This document shows positions 1 to 8,001 of a DNA stretch of 27,786 nucleotides, piece by piece; position 1 is the first letter of the stretch; every line of letters starts with the position of its first letter. A model generated the notes under the pieces. That model saw only the letters and a program-made list of their open reading frames with translations, was not told where the DNA came from and searched no databases. A program made the position numbers and the translations under genes. Source of the stretch: JAAYDF01 sp964511155 (lineage in GTDB: Bacteria > Planctomycetota > Phycisphaerae > UBA1845 > PWPN01); assembly GCA_964511155.1 (NCBI GenBank), contig CAZEEJ010000063.1, positions 1-27,786 of the forward strand. The letters run 5' to 3'.

Positions 1-4
1 CCCT

Positions 5-36
5 GTATACGACCGGCAACCGCCCAGTGAGTATAC
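5..36. promoter_or_regulatory. Paired GTATAC palindromes at left edge
   Basis: The palindrome GTATAC occurs at 5-10 and again at 31-36, with starts 26 bases apart, in the non-coding sequence left of the integration cassette. Seen directly: two short palindromes in a stretch with no credible gene (1-257). Such a pair could be an operator or part of the serine recombinase attachment site, which usually lies next to the recombinase gene, but nothing in the window proves either. Confidence 0.15.
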
Positions 37-257
37 CCCCCGTCGCCCCGGCTGTCACGACTACCGGCGGATGGGGCGAAGTCGACGCTTGCGCCCTGGC
101 CAGCATGCATGATAAAGAACTCTCGGAATCCGGCGAAATCGGCCTTGAGCTTTCCGGCGAAACGAGGCTCAGTGTGGTGGCTGGTTGACGGGCCAGCCGA
201 CGCACGCCTGCACACCGACCCCACGTGGGCGGTCGGGCAAGCGCGACGGAGAGCAAC

Positions 258-779
258 ATGGACCTGGAGGCACAGAAAGAGATCGCCGCCCTGCGGAAGA
301 TGACGGTGAAGGAACTCCGTCGTCGGCACGTCGAGCTGTTCGGCGAGGAGAACCGCTCGGCCAACCGGCAGTACCTGTTCCGCCGGATTGCGTGGCGGCT
401 CCAGGCGCTGGCCGAGGGCGACCTATCAGAGCGGGCTCGGCAGCGAGCACGGGAACTGGCCCGTGATGTGGACCTACGGAGTCGGCCGCCGAAAGAGTTG
501 ACGATGGCGCCGGCCCCGGTCGACCTGAAGACGGTGACGGGCAAGAATGCGATTTCGCGGGACGAGCGCCTGCCGATGCCCGGCACGGTGCTGAGGCGCG
601 TATTCAAAGGGCACGAGTACCACGTGACGGTGTTGCCGAACGGTTTCGAGTACGACGGCCAGGCGTACCGGTCGCTCACGGCGGTCGCCCACGCGATCAC
701 CGGTTCGCACTGGAACGGTTGGCACTTCTTCGGCATGGCGACGCCGTCTGCCGCGCGACGAGAGGGAGCGGTAGCTTGA
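258..779 (+). CDS. DUF2924 domain protein of the recombinase cassette
   Basis: A 173-residue basic protein of the DUF2924 type. The N-terminal half is helical and charged (MTVKELRRRHVELFGEE, then NRQYLFRRIAWRLQ). The C-terminal half carries the family pattern of a GTVLRRVFKGHEYHVTVL strand region followed by YDGQAYRSLTAVAHAITGSHWNGWHFFG. DUF2924 proteins are known almost only as the gene just before large serine recombinases in phages and integrative elements, and a role in DNA binding or recombination directionality is often supposed but not proven. I chose ATG at 258 because GGAGAG lies about eight bases before it. An upstream in-frame GTG at 225 lacks such a site. The stop overlaps the next gene's TTG start, which implies translational coupling. 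Confidence 0.85.
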   Translation: MDLEAQKEIAALRKMTVKELRRRHVELFGEENRSANRQYLFRRIAWRLQALAEGDLSERARQRARELARDVDLRSRPPKELTMAPAPVDLKTVTGKNAISRDERLPMPGTVLRRVFKGHEYHVTVLPNGFEYDGQAYRSLTAVAHAITGSHWNGWHFFGMATPSAARREGAVA

Positions 780-2359
780 ACCGCAACGGAAACGGCAAGG
801 CAAACGGCAACGGGCGGACGAGACGCCCGTCGCCGCTCCGCTGTGCGGTTTATACGCGAAAGAGCACCGAGGAAGGCCTGGAACAGGATTTCAACTCGCT
901 CGATGCGCAGCGCGAATCGGGCGAGTCCTACGTCGCCAGCCAGAAGGCCGAGGGCTGGGTCTGCCTGCCCGACCGCTACGACGACGGCGGCTACACCGGC
1001 GGGAACATGGAGCGGCCCGGCCTCCAGCGTCTGCTTGCCGACATTCAAGTGGGCAAGGTCGATTGCGTTGTGGTCTACAAGGTCGACCGGCTCAGTCGCT
1101 CGCTGCTGGATTTCGCCCGCGTGATGGAGACCTTCGAGCGGCACGGTGTCTCGTTCGTCTCCGTCACGCAGCAGTTTAACACCAGCACCTCAATGGGTCG
1201 GCTCATGCTCAACGTGCTGCTGAGCTTCGCCCAGTTCGAACGCGAGATCATCTCCGAGCGCACGCGCGACAAGATCGCCGCCGCCCGGCGCAAGGGCAAG
1301 TGGTCCGGCGGGCCGCCGGTGCTCGGGTACGACATCCTGCGCGAGCCGAGCGGGTCGCGTCTGATCGTCAATGCGGACCAGGCCGAGCGCGTGCGGCAGA
1401 TCTTCAAGCTCTACCTCGACTGTAATTCCTTGAGGGTGACCCTGCGCCGGCTCGATGAACTCGGCTGGGTGAACAAGGCCTGGTCGACCAGAAAGGGCGA
1501 GCAGCGCGGCGGTAGGCCGTTCGACAAGTCCACGCTGTTTAAGCTCCTGACCAACGTCGTTTATCTCGGTAAGGTCAAGTACCGGGACGAGGTCTACGAA
1601 GGTGAGCACGAGGCGATCGTCGATGAGGACCTGTTCGGCCGGGTCCGCGCCTTGCTCCGCCGCAACCGCAACAGCGGAGGCAAGTACATCCGCAACAAGT
1701 ACGGCGCCCTGCTCAAGGGTCTGGTGCGTTGCTCGGCCTGCGGCTGCGCGATGAGCCACCACTTCACCACGAACGGCAACAGGCGGTATCGTTACTACGT
1801 CTGCGTCAACGCCCAGAAACGCGGGTGGGACCAGTGCCCGGCCCCGTCGCTGCCCGCAACGGAACTGGAACAGTTCGTGGTCGATCAGATTCGTGTGCTG
1901 GGACAGGACGGCCAAGTCATCACGGCTTCGATCCGCGCGGCCCAGCGGCAACTTCAACAGGAGATCGCAGATCTTCGATCGCAACGCGAGACGGTCGCGC
2001 GGCGCACAAAGCGCCTGACGGAGCGGGTGCAGCGTCTGGCCGGGTCCAGGGGGACCGGCAGGCCGGCGACCGACCTGATCGCCGACCTCCGCGATCAGCT
2101 CCGAGAGGCCGACCAGGAGGCCACGAGGATCAACGACCAGATCATCCGGGCAAGCCAGCGTCTGATCGACGAGGACGAACTGGTCGGCGCGATCGAGGCC
2201 TTCGACCCCGTGTGGGATGCGTTCAGCCCTCGGGAGCGCGAGCGTCTCGTCCACCTGTTGGTCAGCCAGGTCGCGTATGATGCCGGGCAGGAGACGATCT
2301 CGGTGACCTTCAACCCGACAGGGATCAAGGAGCTGTCGGTCGAGGAAGTGGCCCCATGA
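776..2359 (+). CDS. Large serine recombinase (phage integrase)
   Basis: A 527-residue large serine recombinase, which cuts and rejoins attachment sites through a covalent serine-DNA intermediate. The resolvase domain (about 20-165) has the YTRKS motif with catalytic Ser30, and the conserved VVYKVDRLSRS and FAQFERE segments. A recombinase domain follows (about 190-300). A zinc ribbon comes next (about 319-365; CSACGC, later YYVC and a final Cys), and then a long coiled coil (about 375-475) typical of site-pairing control. The TTG start at 776 overlaps the DUF2924 stop (TTGA) and has a GAGGGAGCG ribosome site. The in-frame TTG at 719 would run deep into the previous gene. The C-terminus overlaps the next gene by ATGA. 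It is probably the integrase of this prophage, marking its left end. Confidence 0.93.
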   Translation: MNRNGNGKANGNGRTRRPSPLRCAVYTRKSTEEGLEQDFNSLDAQRESGESYVASQKAEGWVCLPDRYDDGGYTGGNMERPGLQRLLADIQVGKVDCVVVYKVDRLSRSLLDFARVMETFERHGVSFVSVTQQFNTSTSMGRLMLNVLLSFAQFEREIISERTRDKIAAARRKGKWSGGPPVLGYDILREPSGSRLIVNADQAERVRQIFKLYLDCNSLRVTLRRLDELGWVNKAWSTRKGEQRGGRPFDKSTLFKLLTNVVYLGKVKYRDEVYEGEHEAIVDEDLFGRVRALLRRNRNSGGKYIRNKYGALLKGLVRCSACGCAMSHHFTTNGNRRYRYYVCVNAQKRGWDQCPAPSLPATELEQFVVDQIRVLGQDGQVITASIRAAQRQLQQEIADLRSQRETVARRTKRLTERVQRLAGSRGTGRPATDLIADLRDQLREADQEATRINDQIIRASQRLIDEDELVGAIEAFDPVWDAFSPRERERLVHLLVSQVAYDAGQETISVTFNPTGIKELSVEEVAP

Positions 2360-2793
2360 ACGAGACGAACCTGACCGTCACCCGTAAGGTGCACTTCTCC
2401 ACGCGTAACAAGGGCCGGCGGGAGATCAGACCCGGTCCACAACCAGTAGCCGACGACGTGCCCGCGGGGAGGGTGCCCCGCGTAGCCCGGTTGATGGCTT
2501 TGGCCATCCGCTTCGACGACCTGATCCGGGCGGGCGCAATCACCGACCAGGCGGACCTTGCCAGGCTGGGCCACGTCTCGCGAGCGCGCGTGACGCAAAT
2601 CATGAACCTGCTCCACCTCGCCCCCGACATCCAGGAAACCATCCTCCACCTACCCCGCGTCACGTCGGGTAAAGACCCCCTCACCGAACGCGACCTCCGA
2701 GCCATCGCCGCCGAGCCCGACTGGCGGCAACAGCGGCAAGCGTGGAAAGACGTTGCAGGCCGGCTCATCGCGGTTTATTCTGTTTCTGCGTAA
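2356..2793 (+). CDS. Small HTH protein of the recombinase cassette
   Basis: A 145-residue protein whose ATG overlaps the recombinase stop (ATGA). After a basic N-terminus (about 1-40), residues about 45-100 form a helix-turn-helix of the ParB/KorB-like kind: LARLGHVSRARVTQIMNLLHLAPDIQ, a DNA-recognition helix followed by the spacing typical of plasmid partition HTH domains. Residues after 110 (LTERDLRAIA) continue the same fold. Homologous small HTH genes are commonly the third gene after DUF2924 and the recombinase. A role as recombination directionality factor or repressor of the cassette is plausible but inferred. The remaining 77 bases before the next gene hold no other feature. Confidence 0.8.
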   Translation: MNETNLTVTRKVHFSTRNKGRREIRPGPQPVADDVPAGRVPRVARLMALAIRFDDLIRAGAITDQADLARLGHVSRARVTQIMNLLHLAPDIQETILHLPRVTSGKDPLTERDLRAIAAEPDWRQQRQAWKDVAGRLIAVYSVSA

Positions 2794-2870
2794 GCAGTTG
2801 GACAGGATCGCGGTTTAGCCTGGAAACCCCGACACTTGATCGTGCTGGGTTGCTGACCGGGGGTGTTCTT

Positions 2871-5800
2871 ATGCAAGAAGCGAGTTTGCTGGAGATAGCA
2901 CAAGGGCTTTCGCAACTCGGCCGTGTAGCGTTGTGGCTGGGCAACGACTGGGAGGCCCCGAAAGCCGGCGAGGAGATGGCCACCGTCGCGGCGCAGGACT
3001 GGATTGGTGTCTGGGCGGAATCACCTAATCCGCTTCTTGCACAGGAGATGGAATCCGCGTGGAGTGAAAGCGGTCGTCCGCGACAGGTCGTCCAAGTCCC
3101 CAACGCATTAGAGGAGGCCTTGGGCAGCAGTTTCCGCTTCGCGGATTTTGCTCCCTACATGTACCTCAACGGAATAGACGGCAAAGACGATCCGCTTGAT
3201 CCTACCACCCGCGAAGACTCCAAAGTCGACAAGATCAGGCAGCTTGGCCGTGTGCAGGGCGGCATGCTGCTCGTCGTCGGAGCCGCTGACTGCAAAGCCG
3301 CAGTTGACACAGCGCTCCGAGCGGGTCGCCGCGCTCCTGATCTTCGGCGGATCGTGATTATCGGACACGACAATCGGAGCTGCACGTCGGCAGCCGAAAC
3401 CATCTCCGAAAGAGACCACGCTTACGTGGCCAAAATGGTCACGTACTCTGGCGGCCTGATCGATCTTCTTCGCGAGATTGAGTCCCTTGTTGCCCCGACA
3501 GAGGACGAGGCTGTCCGCATCGGCGATATCGAGGTTCCGCTGGCTCCGTTACTTCGCCAGGAACCTCCCATCACGCAGGACTACACGATTCTTCGCACGA
3601 CTGATGTGTCGCCATCGCCTCGCGGTGGTGAAGAGCCGGCTGACCTCCTCGCAGAGCTCGTTGCAAGCAGCGCGCAACCCTGGCGCAGCATAGCACGAGG
3701 GCTTGTGTGGAGTGGGCGTCCGGAACTCGCTGACTGGCAGCAACTGTTGTCCGACGCAATCCAGCGCATACGCAGCAACAAGAACAAGATCGTTGTGATC
3801 GACGTCGATGTCGAACCCGGTGCGGGAACTACGGTAATGCTTTCGCAGCTAGCTGTCGCAGCTGCAGTTGACGGCTATCCAGCATTGTTCCATCTCGCCG
3901 TCGAGTATGGGCTTGCATATAATCGTCTGCGCACGTTCTTGACCGATCTCTACCGCACGGTTTCTGGCACGAATGTAATGGTTCCGGCGGTGCTCGTCTT
4001 CGATGTTGACTCTTACTGGACAGATGTATACGGCCACCTAGATACCCTGCCGCATCGGCTCAATAGGGATGGGAGGCGCGCGGTGATCATCCGTGCGCAC
4101 CAAATAAGCGGCTTCTGGGCAGACAACTATCAGCAGCGCCGAAGCACCCAGGACGTTCACTATCTGCATGCGTCCTCACCGTTGAGGGAGCGTCTGTCGG
4201 ACCGCGACGCGCTCGGCTTGGCGAATTGGATGGCGCAAACGTACACGGAGATTAATGACAATGACACGTTGCCACAGGATTGGTACCGTCGATTTCAGGA
4301 GATGAGCCGAGAGTCCGGTTGCCCACTGCTTGTGGCAATGTCGCTTCTTCTCGTCGAGAAGTATCGTGAAGGCGCTCGCCTTGGGGATCGTCTTGTAGCT
4401 CGCCTCCAACGGGTCGTCGACGCCATCGAATCCGACCGCCGACCATCTCTCCCGAAGCCCGATGATGGTATTGCCGGCCGCCTCCGACGTCTCGAGATCG
4501 GCCTCCCCAGAACGGTGCAGGCTGATGACCTATACTCGCTTGCCATCGTACTGGCCGCCATGAGTTCGTTACGGGTAACCGTGCCTCGCCGAGTCGCCAC
4601 AAGGCTTGCAGGTATAGATCCGGCCGAAGCCCTCAATGTTATCATTATGCTTGACCGAGTAGGTTTAGTGCTGTCCAGAGAGCCTGCTTCAGAAAGCCTC
4701 TGGTCGTCATCGGGCGAGCCTTACCGCACGAAGCCGCCGTCACTTCAACTTGCCCATCACGCATATGGTCCCATGCTGCTGCGTGCCTTGGTGGCGGCGC
4801 ACAGAGCCCGGCCTCCGGTCAACATTCTTGCATCCGCACTTCTCGATGAAGCAACGGATGCCGGTCAAGACCTTAGCGCGAAGACCATCGGCCTGCTTCG
4901 TCCGATTCTGGCAGCCTTGAGGCCCGGCAACGAAGAGGATCGGGAATTCTCAGAGCAACTTGTCCAGCGATTCCTTCGGGTGCAGAGAGAGAAGAGCCCC
5001 GACCACGACGACGAACCCACGATCGATGAAGAGAAGACTTTTCGGCGGTGGCAGTGGGCCGTTCGCGAGAAGATTCTGCAAGCGTTCAGTTGGGTACCCG
5101 AGAAGCTGCTGAGAACAAGTGCATCAATCCTGCACAGCAGGGCCATCACTGCGGCGAAGTGTACTCGGCATGAACGTCCGGACGAGGCGCGTAGTCGGTA
5201 CATGCAGGCGGAGGATGACCTGATAGCTGCGTTAGAGATGGACTCTGAGTCTAGAAGCGACAATCCGGCGTTCATGTTGAACACGCTTGGAGGCGTGTAT
5301 GTTCATTGGGCTCGTATGGAACGAGAGCACGGCGACCCGCAGGGCCGAGTAAGCGAGCTCAGCGAACTGGCCGAGGATACGCTGCGCGAAGCCAAAGCCA
5401 AGCAACTGGATAGCGCGTACCCATTGTACTACCTGGCGCTCCACAAGGTGGAGACCGCCAGGGACCTGCTCAAGGTCGGTTCTGATGCACATGCGGACGA
5501 GGTGGGAGCATGCTTGGCCGAAGCTTTGGAACTCTTGTCCGCGGAGCCCGAACCGAGGTTCCGCACTCAATGGGATGAATTGTTTGCCAAGGCGGTCGGG
5601 CTGCTGGGCGAAGAAGGCCGGTCCGTCATCCAGTCGTTGAAGGAGCGCGGTAAACATCTGGGATGGGCTCTCGAAGCACTTCATGTGCTGAACGGCGAAT
5701 TCCCCCGGGAGAGGAGCCCAGAGGTCGGCGAGCCAGAGCTGGAGGCAGCGTGGCAGCTAATCGAAGAGTCCTTCCACTCGGGGAAAGGCGATCCGCCTCC

Positions 5801-6299
5801 GATAGCGCATCTGCTGCGATACAGCGTGTTCTCGGTTCGCGATGCCAGGTTGAGCGAACCGGCCTACGACGTTCGGCTACGCCACCTCGAGCCGGTTGTA
5901 GGAACGAAGTACTACGACGACGAGCCAGTACTCCAATTCGACTACGGCATGCTGCTGTTCCAGAATGGCGATTTCGAGCGGGGGGCAGACGTGTTCCGCG
6001 AGCTCCGGCGCGGCCAGCGATTCTTCTATGTACCGAACGACCGCGCGACGACATTGACCCAGGGACCGAACAGTCTTGTGCCCAGAGAGTTTCAGATGCA
6101 GGTCCAGAATGTCGACAGCCGCACCGGTCAAGGCTGGGCTCGCGTTGGCTATCCGCAGCGGTTTCCAACGCCGGTACCGTTCGTGGTTCGCGCGTTCGAA
6201 GGGAGAGATTATCAGATCAAACCGCGCGGAACGCTTCCCTGCAACATCTCCGTTCGCCCAGCCGGACCCTTTGCCGAACCTGTTGTCACGAAGCGGTAA
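2871..6299 (+). CDS. SAMD9-like SIR2/STAND-NTPase/TPR/OB protein, putative defence
   Basis: A 1142-residue multidomain protein, probably a cytoplasmic immune-type NTPase. Residues about 5-210 look like a degenerate SIR2-like fold: the GRVALWLGNDW strand is where a GAG motif would be, YMYLNG is where a catalytic histidine would be, and LLVVG follows. Residues about 300-560 are a STAND-like P-loop core with EPGAGTT at 315-321, Walker B VLVFDVD with Asp378 and Asp380, and a strand ending in Arg408. Residues about 560-700 look winged-helix-like, and about 760-1000 are helical and TPR-like. Residues about 1076-1142 are beta-rich and OB-like. This order (SIR2, P-loop, TPR, OB) is that described for SAMD9 family proteins and their bacterial relatives. 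The usual Walker A lysine is Thr320. The start at 2871 is preceded by GGGGGTG; an upstream GTG (2742) would overlap the HTH gene. Base composition is less GC-rich than the flanks. Assignment rests on motif order by eye. Confidence 0.6.
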   Translation: MQEASLLEIAQGLSQLGRVALWLGNDWEAPKAGEEMATVAAQDWIGVWAESPNPLLAQEMESAWSESGRPRQVVQVPNALEEALGSSFRFADFAPYMYLNGIDGKDDPLDPTTREDSKVDKIRQLGRVQGGMLLVVGAADCKAAVDTALRAGRRAPDLRRIVIIGHDNRSCTSAAETISERDHAYVAKMVTYSGGLIDLLREIESLVAPTEDEAVRIGDIEVPLAPLLRQEPPITQDYTILRTTDVSPSPRGGEEPADLLAELVASSAQPWRSIARGLVWSGRPELADWQQLLSDAIQRIRSNKNKIVVIDVDVEPGAGTTVMLSQLAVAAAVDGYPALFHLAVEYGLAYNRLRTFLTDLYRTVSGTNVMVPAVLVFDVDSYWTDVYGHLDTLPHRLNRDGRRAVIIRAHQISGFWADNYQQRRSTQDVHYLHASSPLRERLSDRDALGLANWMAQTYTEINDNDTLPQDWYRRFQEMSRESGCPLLVAMSLLLVEKYREGARLGDRLVARLQRVVDAIESDRRPSLPKPDDGIAGRLRRLEIGLPRTVQADDLYSLAIVLAAMSSLRVTVPRRVATRLAGIDPAEALNVIIMLDRVGLVLSREPASESLWSSSGEPYRTKPPSLQLAHHAYGPMLLRALVAAHRARPPVNILASALLDEATDAGQDLSAKTIGLLRPILAALRPGNEEDREFSEQLVQRFLRVQREKSPDHDDEPTIDEEKTFRRWQWAVREKILQAFSWVPEKLLRTSASILHSRAITAAKCTRHERPDEARSRYMQAEDDLIAALEMDSESRSDNPAFMLNTLGGVYVHWARMEREHGDPQGRVSELSELAEDTLREAKAKQLDSAYPLYYLALHKVETARDLLKVGSDAHADEVGACLAEALELLSAEPEPRFRTQWDELFAKAVGLLGEEGRSVIQSLKERGKHLGWALEALHVLNGEFPRERSPEVGEPELEAAWQLIEESFHSGKGDPPPIAHLLRYSVFSVRDARLSEPAYDVRLRHLEPVVGTKYYDDEPVLQFDYGMLLFQNGDFERGADVFRELRRGQRFFYVPNDRATTLTQGPNSLVPREFQMQVQNVDSRTGQGWARVGYPQRFPTPVPFVVRAFEGRDYQIKPRGTLPCNISVRPAGPFAEPVVTKR

Positions 6300-6316
6300 C
6301 TGGGGAGTGCTGTCCC

Positions 6317-7237
6317 ATGGACTGGCGAGATCACTTCGACGATGGCTTCTGCTCACACATCGTGAGTGAGCTTCTTGACCCTGGCGAATGTGGCATACTC
6401 TCCGGCTTTGCGCACGATGACAGGATCGGGCCGTTGTCTGAGGCCGTCGTCGCTGTCATCTGCGAGGCCGTTGGCGAGCTTTGGTCAAGCCAAATCGCGG
6501 ATGGTATCTCTGCGCTTCGCGTAACCGACATTCTCGATTCGCTTGGCTTCCGCGACCGGAATCTCACATTTGTGCGCAAGCTACAAGACCGGCTTGACTC
6601 CACACGAGATGATCTAGTCGGCAAGGATGGCGTTCTCGAATCTCTTGTTGATCGCGCAAAACGTCGTAGAGATCGGGATCCCTCCACGCAATACCAGTTC
6701 CGCAGGACAGGTGACTACTGGAGCATTCGCTTTGCTGGCAAGGTCACCGCTATCAAGGATGCTGCGGGGAATCGATACATAGCAGAACTCCTGTCGCGGC
6801 CCCACCAGAAGGTGTTTGCCCCGGACTTGCTGGCCGCTGTCTCTGGAGAAGCTGCCGTGGGTGAGGCCGGCTCTGCTGGCGAGCAGACTGACAAGCAAAC
6901 ACTCGATGACGTGAAAAAGAACTACGTGGATGTCATGGATGAGTTGGAGAAGGCCAAGGGAAACAACGACGTGGCTGCGCAGGACCGGCTTCAAAGACAG
7001 CTTGACGGTCTCGCGGACTACCTCACATCGGTCACGGGTCTCCGCGGCCGCACTCGTCGCGCATCCGACGACGCCGACAAGATTCGTCGCGCCATGACTC
7101 AGGCTATCCGCCGCGTCATCAAGTCGCTGGCCGCGCAAGACAAACTTCCAGCTGCGGCAAAGCACTTGAAGAACTCCATCAGGACCGGTTTGTTCATGTC
7201 CTACGAACCTGAGGAGGAGCTCGATTGGAGCTGGTGA
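6317..7237 (+). CDS. Winged-helix/coiled-coil protein, partner of the STAND gene
   Basis: A 306-residue protein 17 bases after the STAND-like gene, with GGGGAG about nine bases before its ATG. Residues about 125-175 (FRRTGDYWSIRFAGKV, then IKDAAGNRYIAELLSRPHQ) match a winged-helix-like segment I recognise from the C-termini of bacterial regulators and ATPases, where it reads roughly FRREGEYWTIAYEG..RLKDTKGLRYLA..L.HPG. Next comes a coiled coil (about 195-240) and the same family's ending, a basic helix RRAMTQAIRRVIKSL followed by the SIRTGLFMSYEP tail. The N-terminal 120 residues are helical and unassigned. Shared orientation, close spacing and similar composition suggest one transcription unit with the STAND gene. 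It may be a DNA- or nucleotide-sensing partner or regulator, which is inference. Confidence 0.6.
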   Translation: MDWRDHFDDGFCSHIVSELLDPGECGILSGFAHDDRIGPLSEAVVAVICEAVGELWSSQIADGISALRVTDILDSLGFRDRNLTFVRKLQDRLDSTRDDLVGKDGVLESLVDRAKRRRDRDPSTQYQFRRTGDYWSIRFAGKVTAIKDAAGNRYIAELLSRPHQKVFAPDLLAAVSGEAAVGEAGSAGEQTDKQTLDDVKKNYVDVMDELEKAKGNNDVAAQDRLQRQLDGLADYLTSVTGLRGRTRRASDDADKIRRAMTQAIRRVIKSLAAQDKLPAAAKHLKNSIRTGLFMSYEPEEELDWSW

Positions 7238-7332
7238 TCTGAGAACCCACCAGTCACGCGCTGTGTGATTTTGTCACGCCCGATGTGACGCCTCGCTGGT
7301 GAAGAGCGAAAGCCGGCGAGGCAACATCACAT
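7231..7332 (+). ncRNA. Structured RNA region with alternative stems
   Basis: Several pairings are possible in the RNA after the winged-helix gene. CTGGTG (7231-7236) can pair with CACCAG (7248-7253), and that CACCAG can instead pair with a second CTGGTG (7296-7301). A nine-base stem, CCTCGCTGG (7291-7299) with CCGGCGAGG (7313-7321), contains one G-U pair and a loop that itself holds a GC-GAAA-GC mini-hairpin. It is flanked by ATGTGA (7283-7288) and TCACAT (7327-7332). A repeat GTCACGC lies at 7253-7259 and 7273-7279. The region sits just before an intrinsic terminator and before the sigma factor operon. It could be an attenuator, a small RNA, or an operator region at the DNA level. I do not recognise a known RNA class. 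Confidence 0.3.
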
Positions 7333-7335
7333 GAT

Positions 7336-7381
7336 GGCCCGCTGAAGCGCTCCCGCCGGTGTTCTTCAGCGGGCCTTTTTC
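7336..7381 (+). terminator. Strong intrinsic terminator
   Basis: A perfect 12-base stem, GGCCCGCTGAAG (7336-7347) with CTTCAGCGGGCC (7364-7375), has a 16-base loop and is followed directly by five Ts. It lies 98 bases after the winged-helix gene and 30 bases before the sigma factor gene, so it separates the putative defence unit from the early phage operon. Confidence 0.85.
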
Positions 7382-7410
7382 GTGCCTACGGCACGGGAAA
7401 GGCGTGACAC

Positions 7411-7995
7411 ATGAAGATCACGACCTCCGACCGGCGGGCGGCCAGCATTGGCTGCGAAACCCCTTCCTCTCACCTCGTCGACGATTACGCCCTGGCGCGG
7501 ATCGACTATCGCGTCGGCCGCCTGGTGCAGGCCTTTCATCTTCGTGCTGACGAGGCCGATGACCTGCGACAGGACATGATCGTCGAACTGATCAAGGCGC
7601 TTACGCGCCATGACCCCACCCAGTCGCAGCGTAAGACGTTCATCACCCGGGCGTTGGATCGCCGCTACCTCCACGTCGCCCGCCACCTGGGCAATCGGCA
7701 GAAGCATGAGTCGATGCATCCGACACCGATCTCGCGGCTGCCCGGTTTTTCCCCGACGGTCAACGACACGCACAAGGGCCAGCGATCCGAGGCGGAACGC
7801 GTGGATCTGGCCCTCGACCTGGGCGACATCCTGCCCACCCTTCCGCCGAGGCTCCAGCGCGTTTGCGAGGAACTGCGCTCCTACAAGCCGAGCGAGGCTG
7901 CGCGGCGGATCGGCATGCACCGCAGCACGATGTACCGGGCCATCGAGGAGATCCGTCGTCATTTCGTGGCCGCCGGGCTGGGGGACGGCGAATGA
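7411..7995 (+). CDS. ECF-like RNA polymerase sigma factor
   Basis: A 194-residue sigma-like protein. Residues about 25-100 resemble sigma region 2 (ARIDYRVGRLVQAFHLRADE, DLRQDMIVELIKALTRHDP, KTFITRALDRRYLHVARH). Residues about 145-190 are a region 4 HTH (PPRLQRVCEELRSYKPSEAARRIGMHRSTMYRAIEEIRRHF). The two-domain size fits ECF sigma factors. It heads the phage early operon, just after an intrinsic terminator. Sigma-like genes in this position occur in planctomycete prophages and probably redirect host RNA polymerase to phage promoters. A candidate target element lies right at its 3' end (8002-8031) and again before the head genes (24535-24564). GGAAAGG lies upstream of the ATG. It could instead be a sigma-derived DNA-binding regulator. 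Confidence 0.75.
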   Translation: MKITTSDRRAASIGCETPSSHLVDDYALARIDYRVGRLVQAFHLRADEADDLRQDMIVELIKALTRHDPTQSQRKTFITRALDRRYLHVARHLGNRQKHESMHPTPISRLPGFSPTVNDTHKGQRSEAERVDLALDLGDILPTLPPRLQRVCEELRSYKPSEAARRIGMHRSTMYRAIEEIRRHFVAAGLGDGE

Positions 7996-8001
7996 AATCT
8001 T

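Noticed and set aside
109..303. Small frame with a TCCGGCGAAA repeat left of DUF2924
   Set aside because: It has no ribosome site, runs into the DUF2924 gene in another frame and shows no recognisable protein character.
2742..2870. Upstream GTG start for the STAND-like protein
   Set aside because: It would overlap the HTH gene by 52 bases in another frame and lacks a ribosome site. ATG 2871 has a GGGGGTG site and starts just before the first conserved segment.
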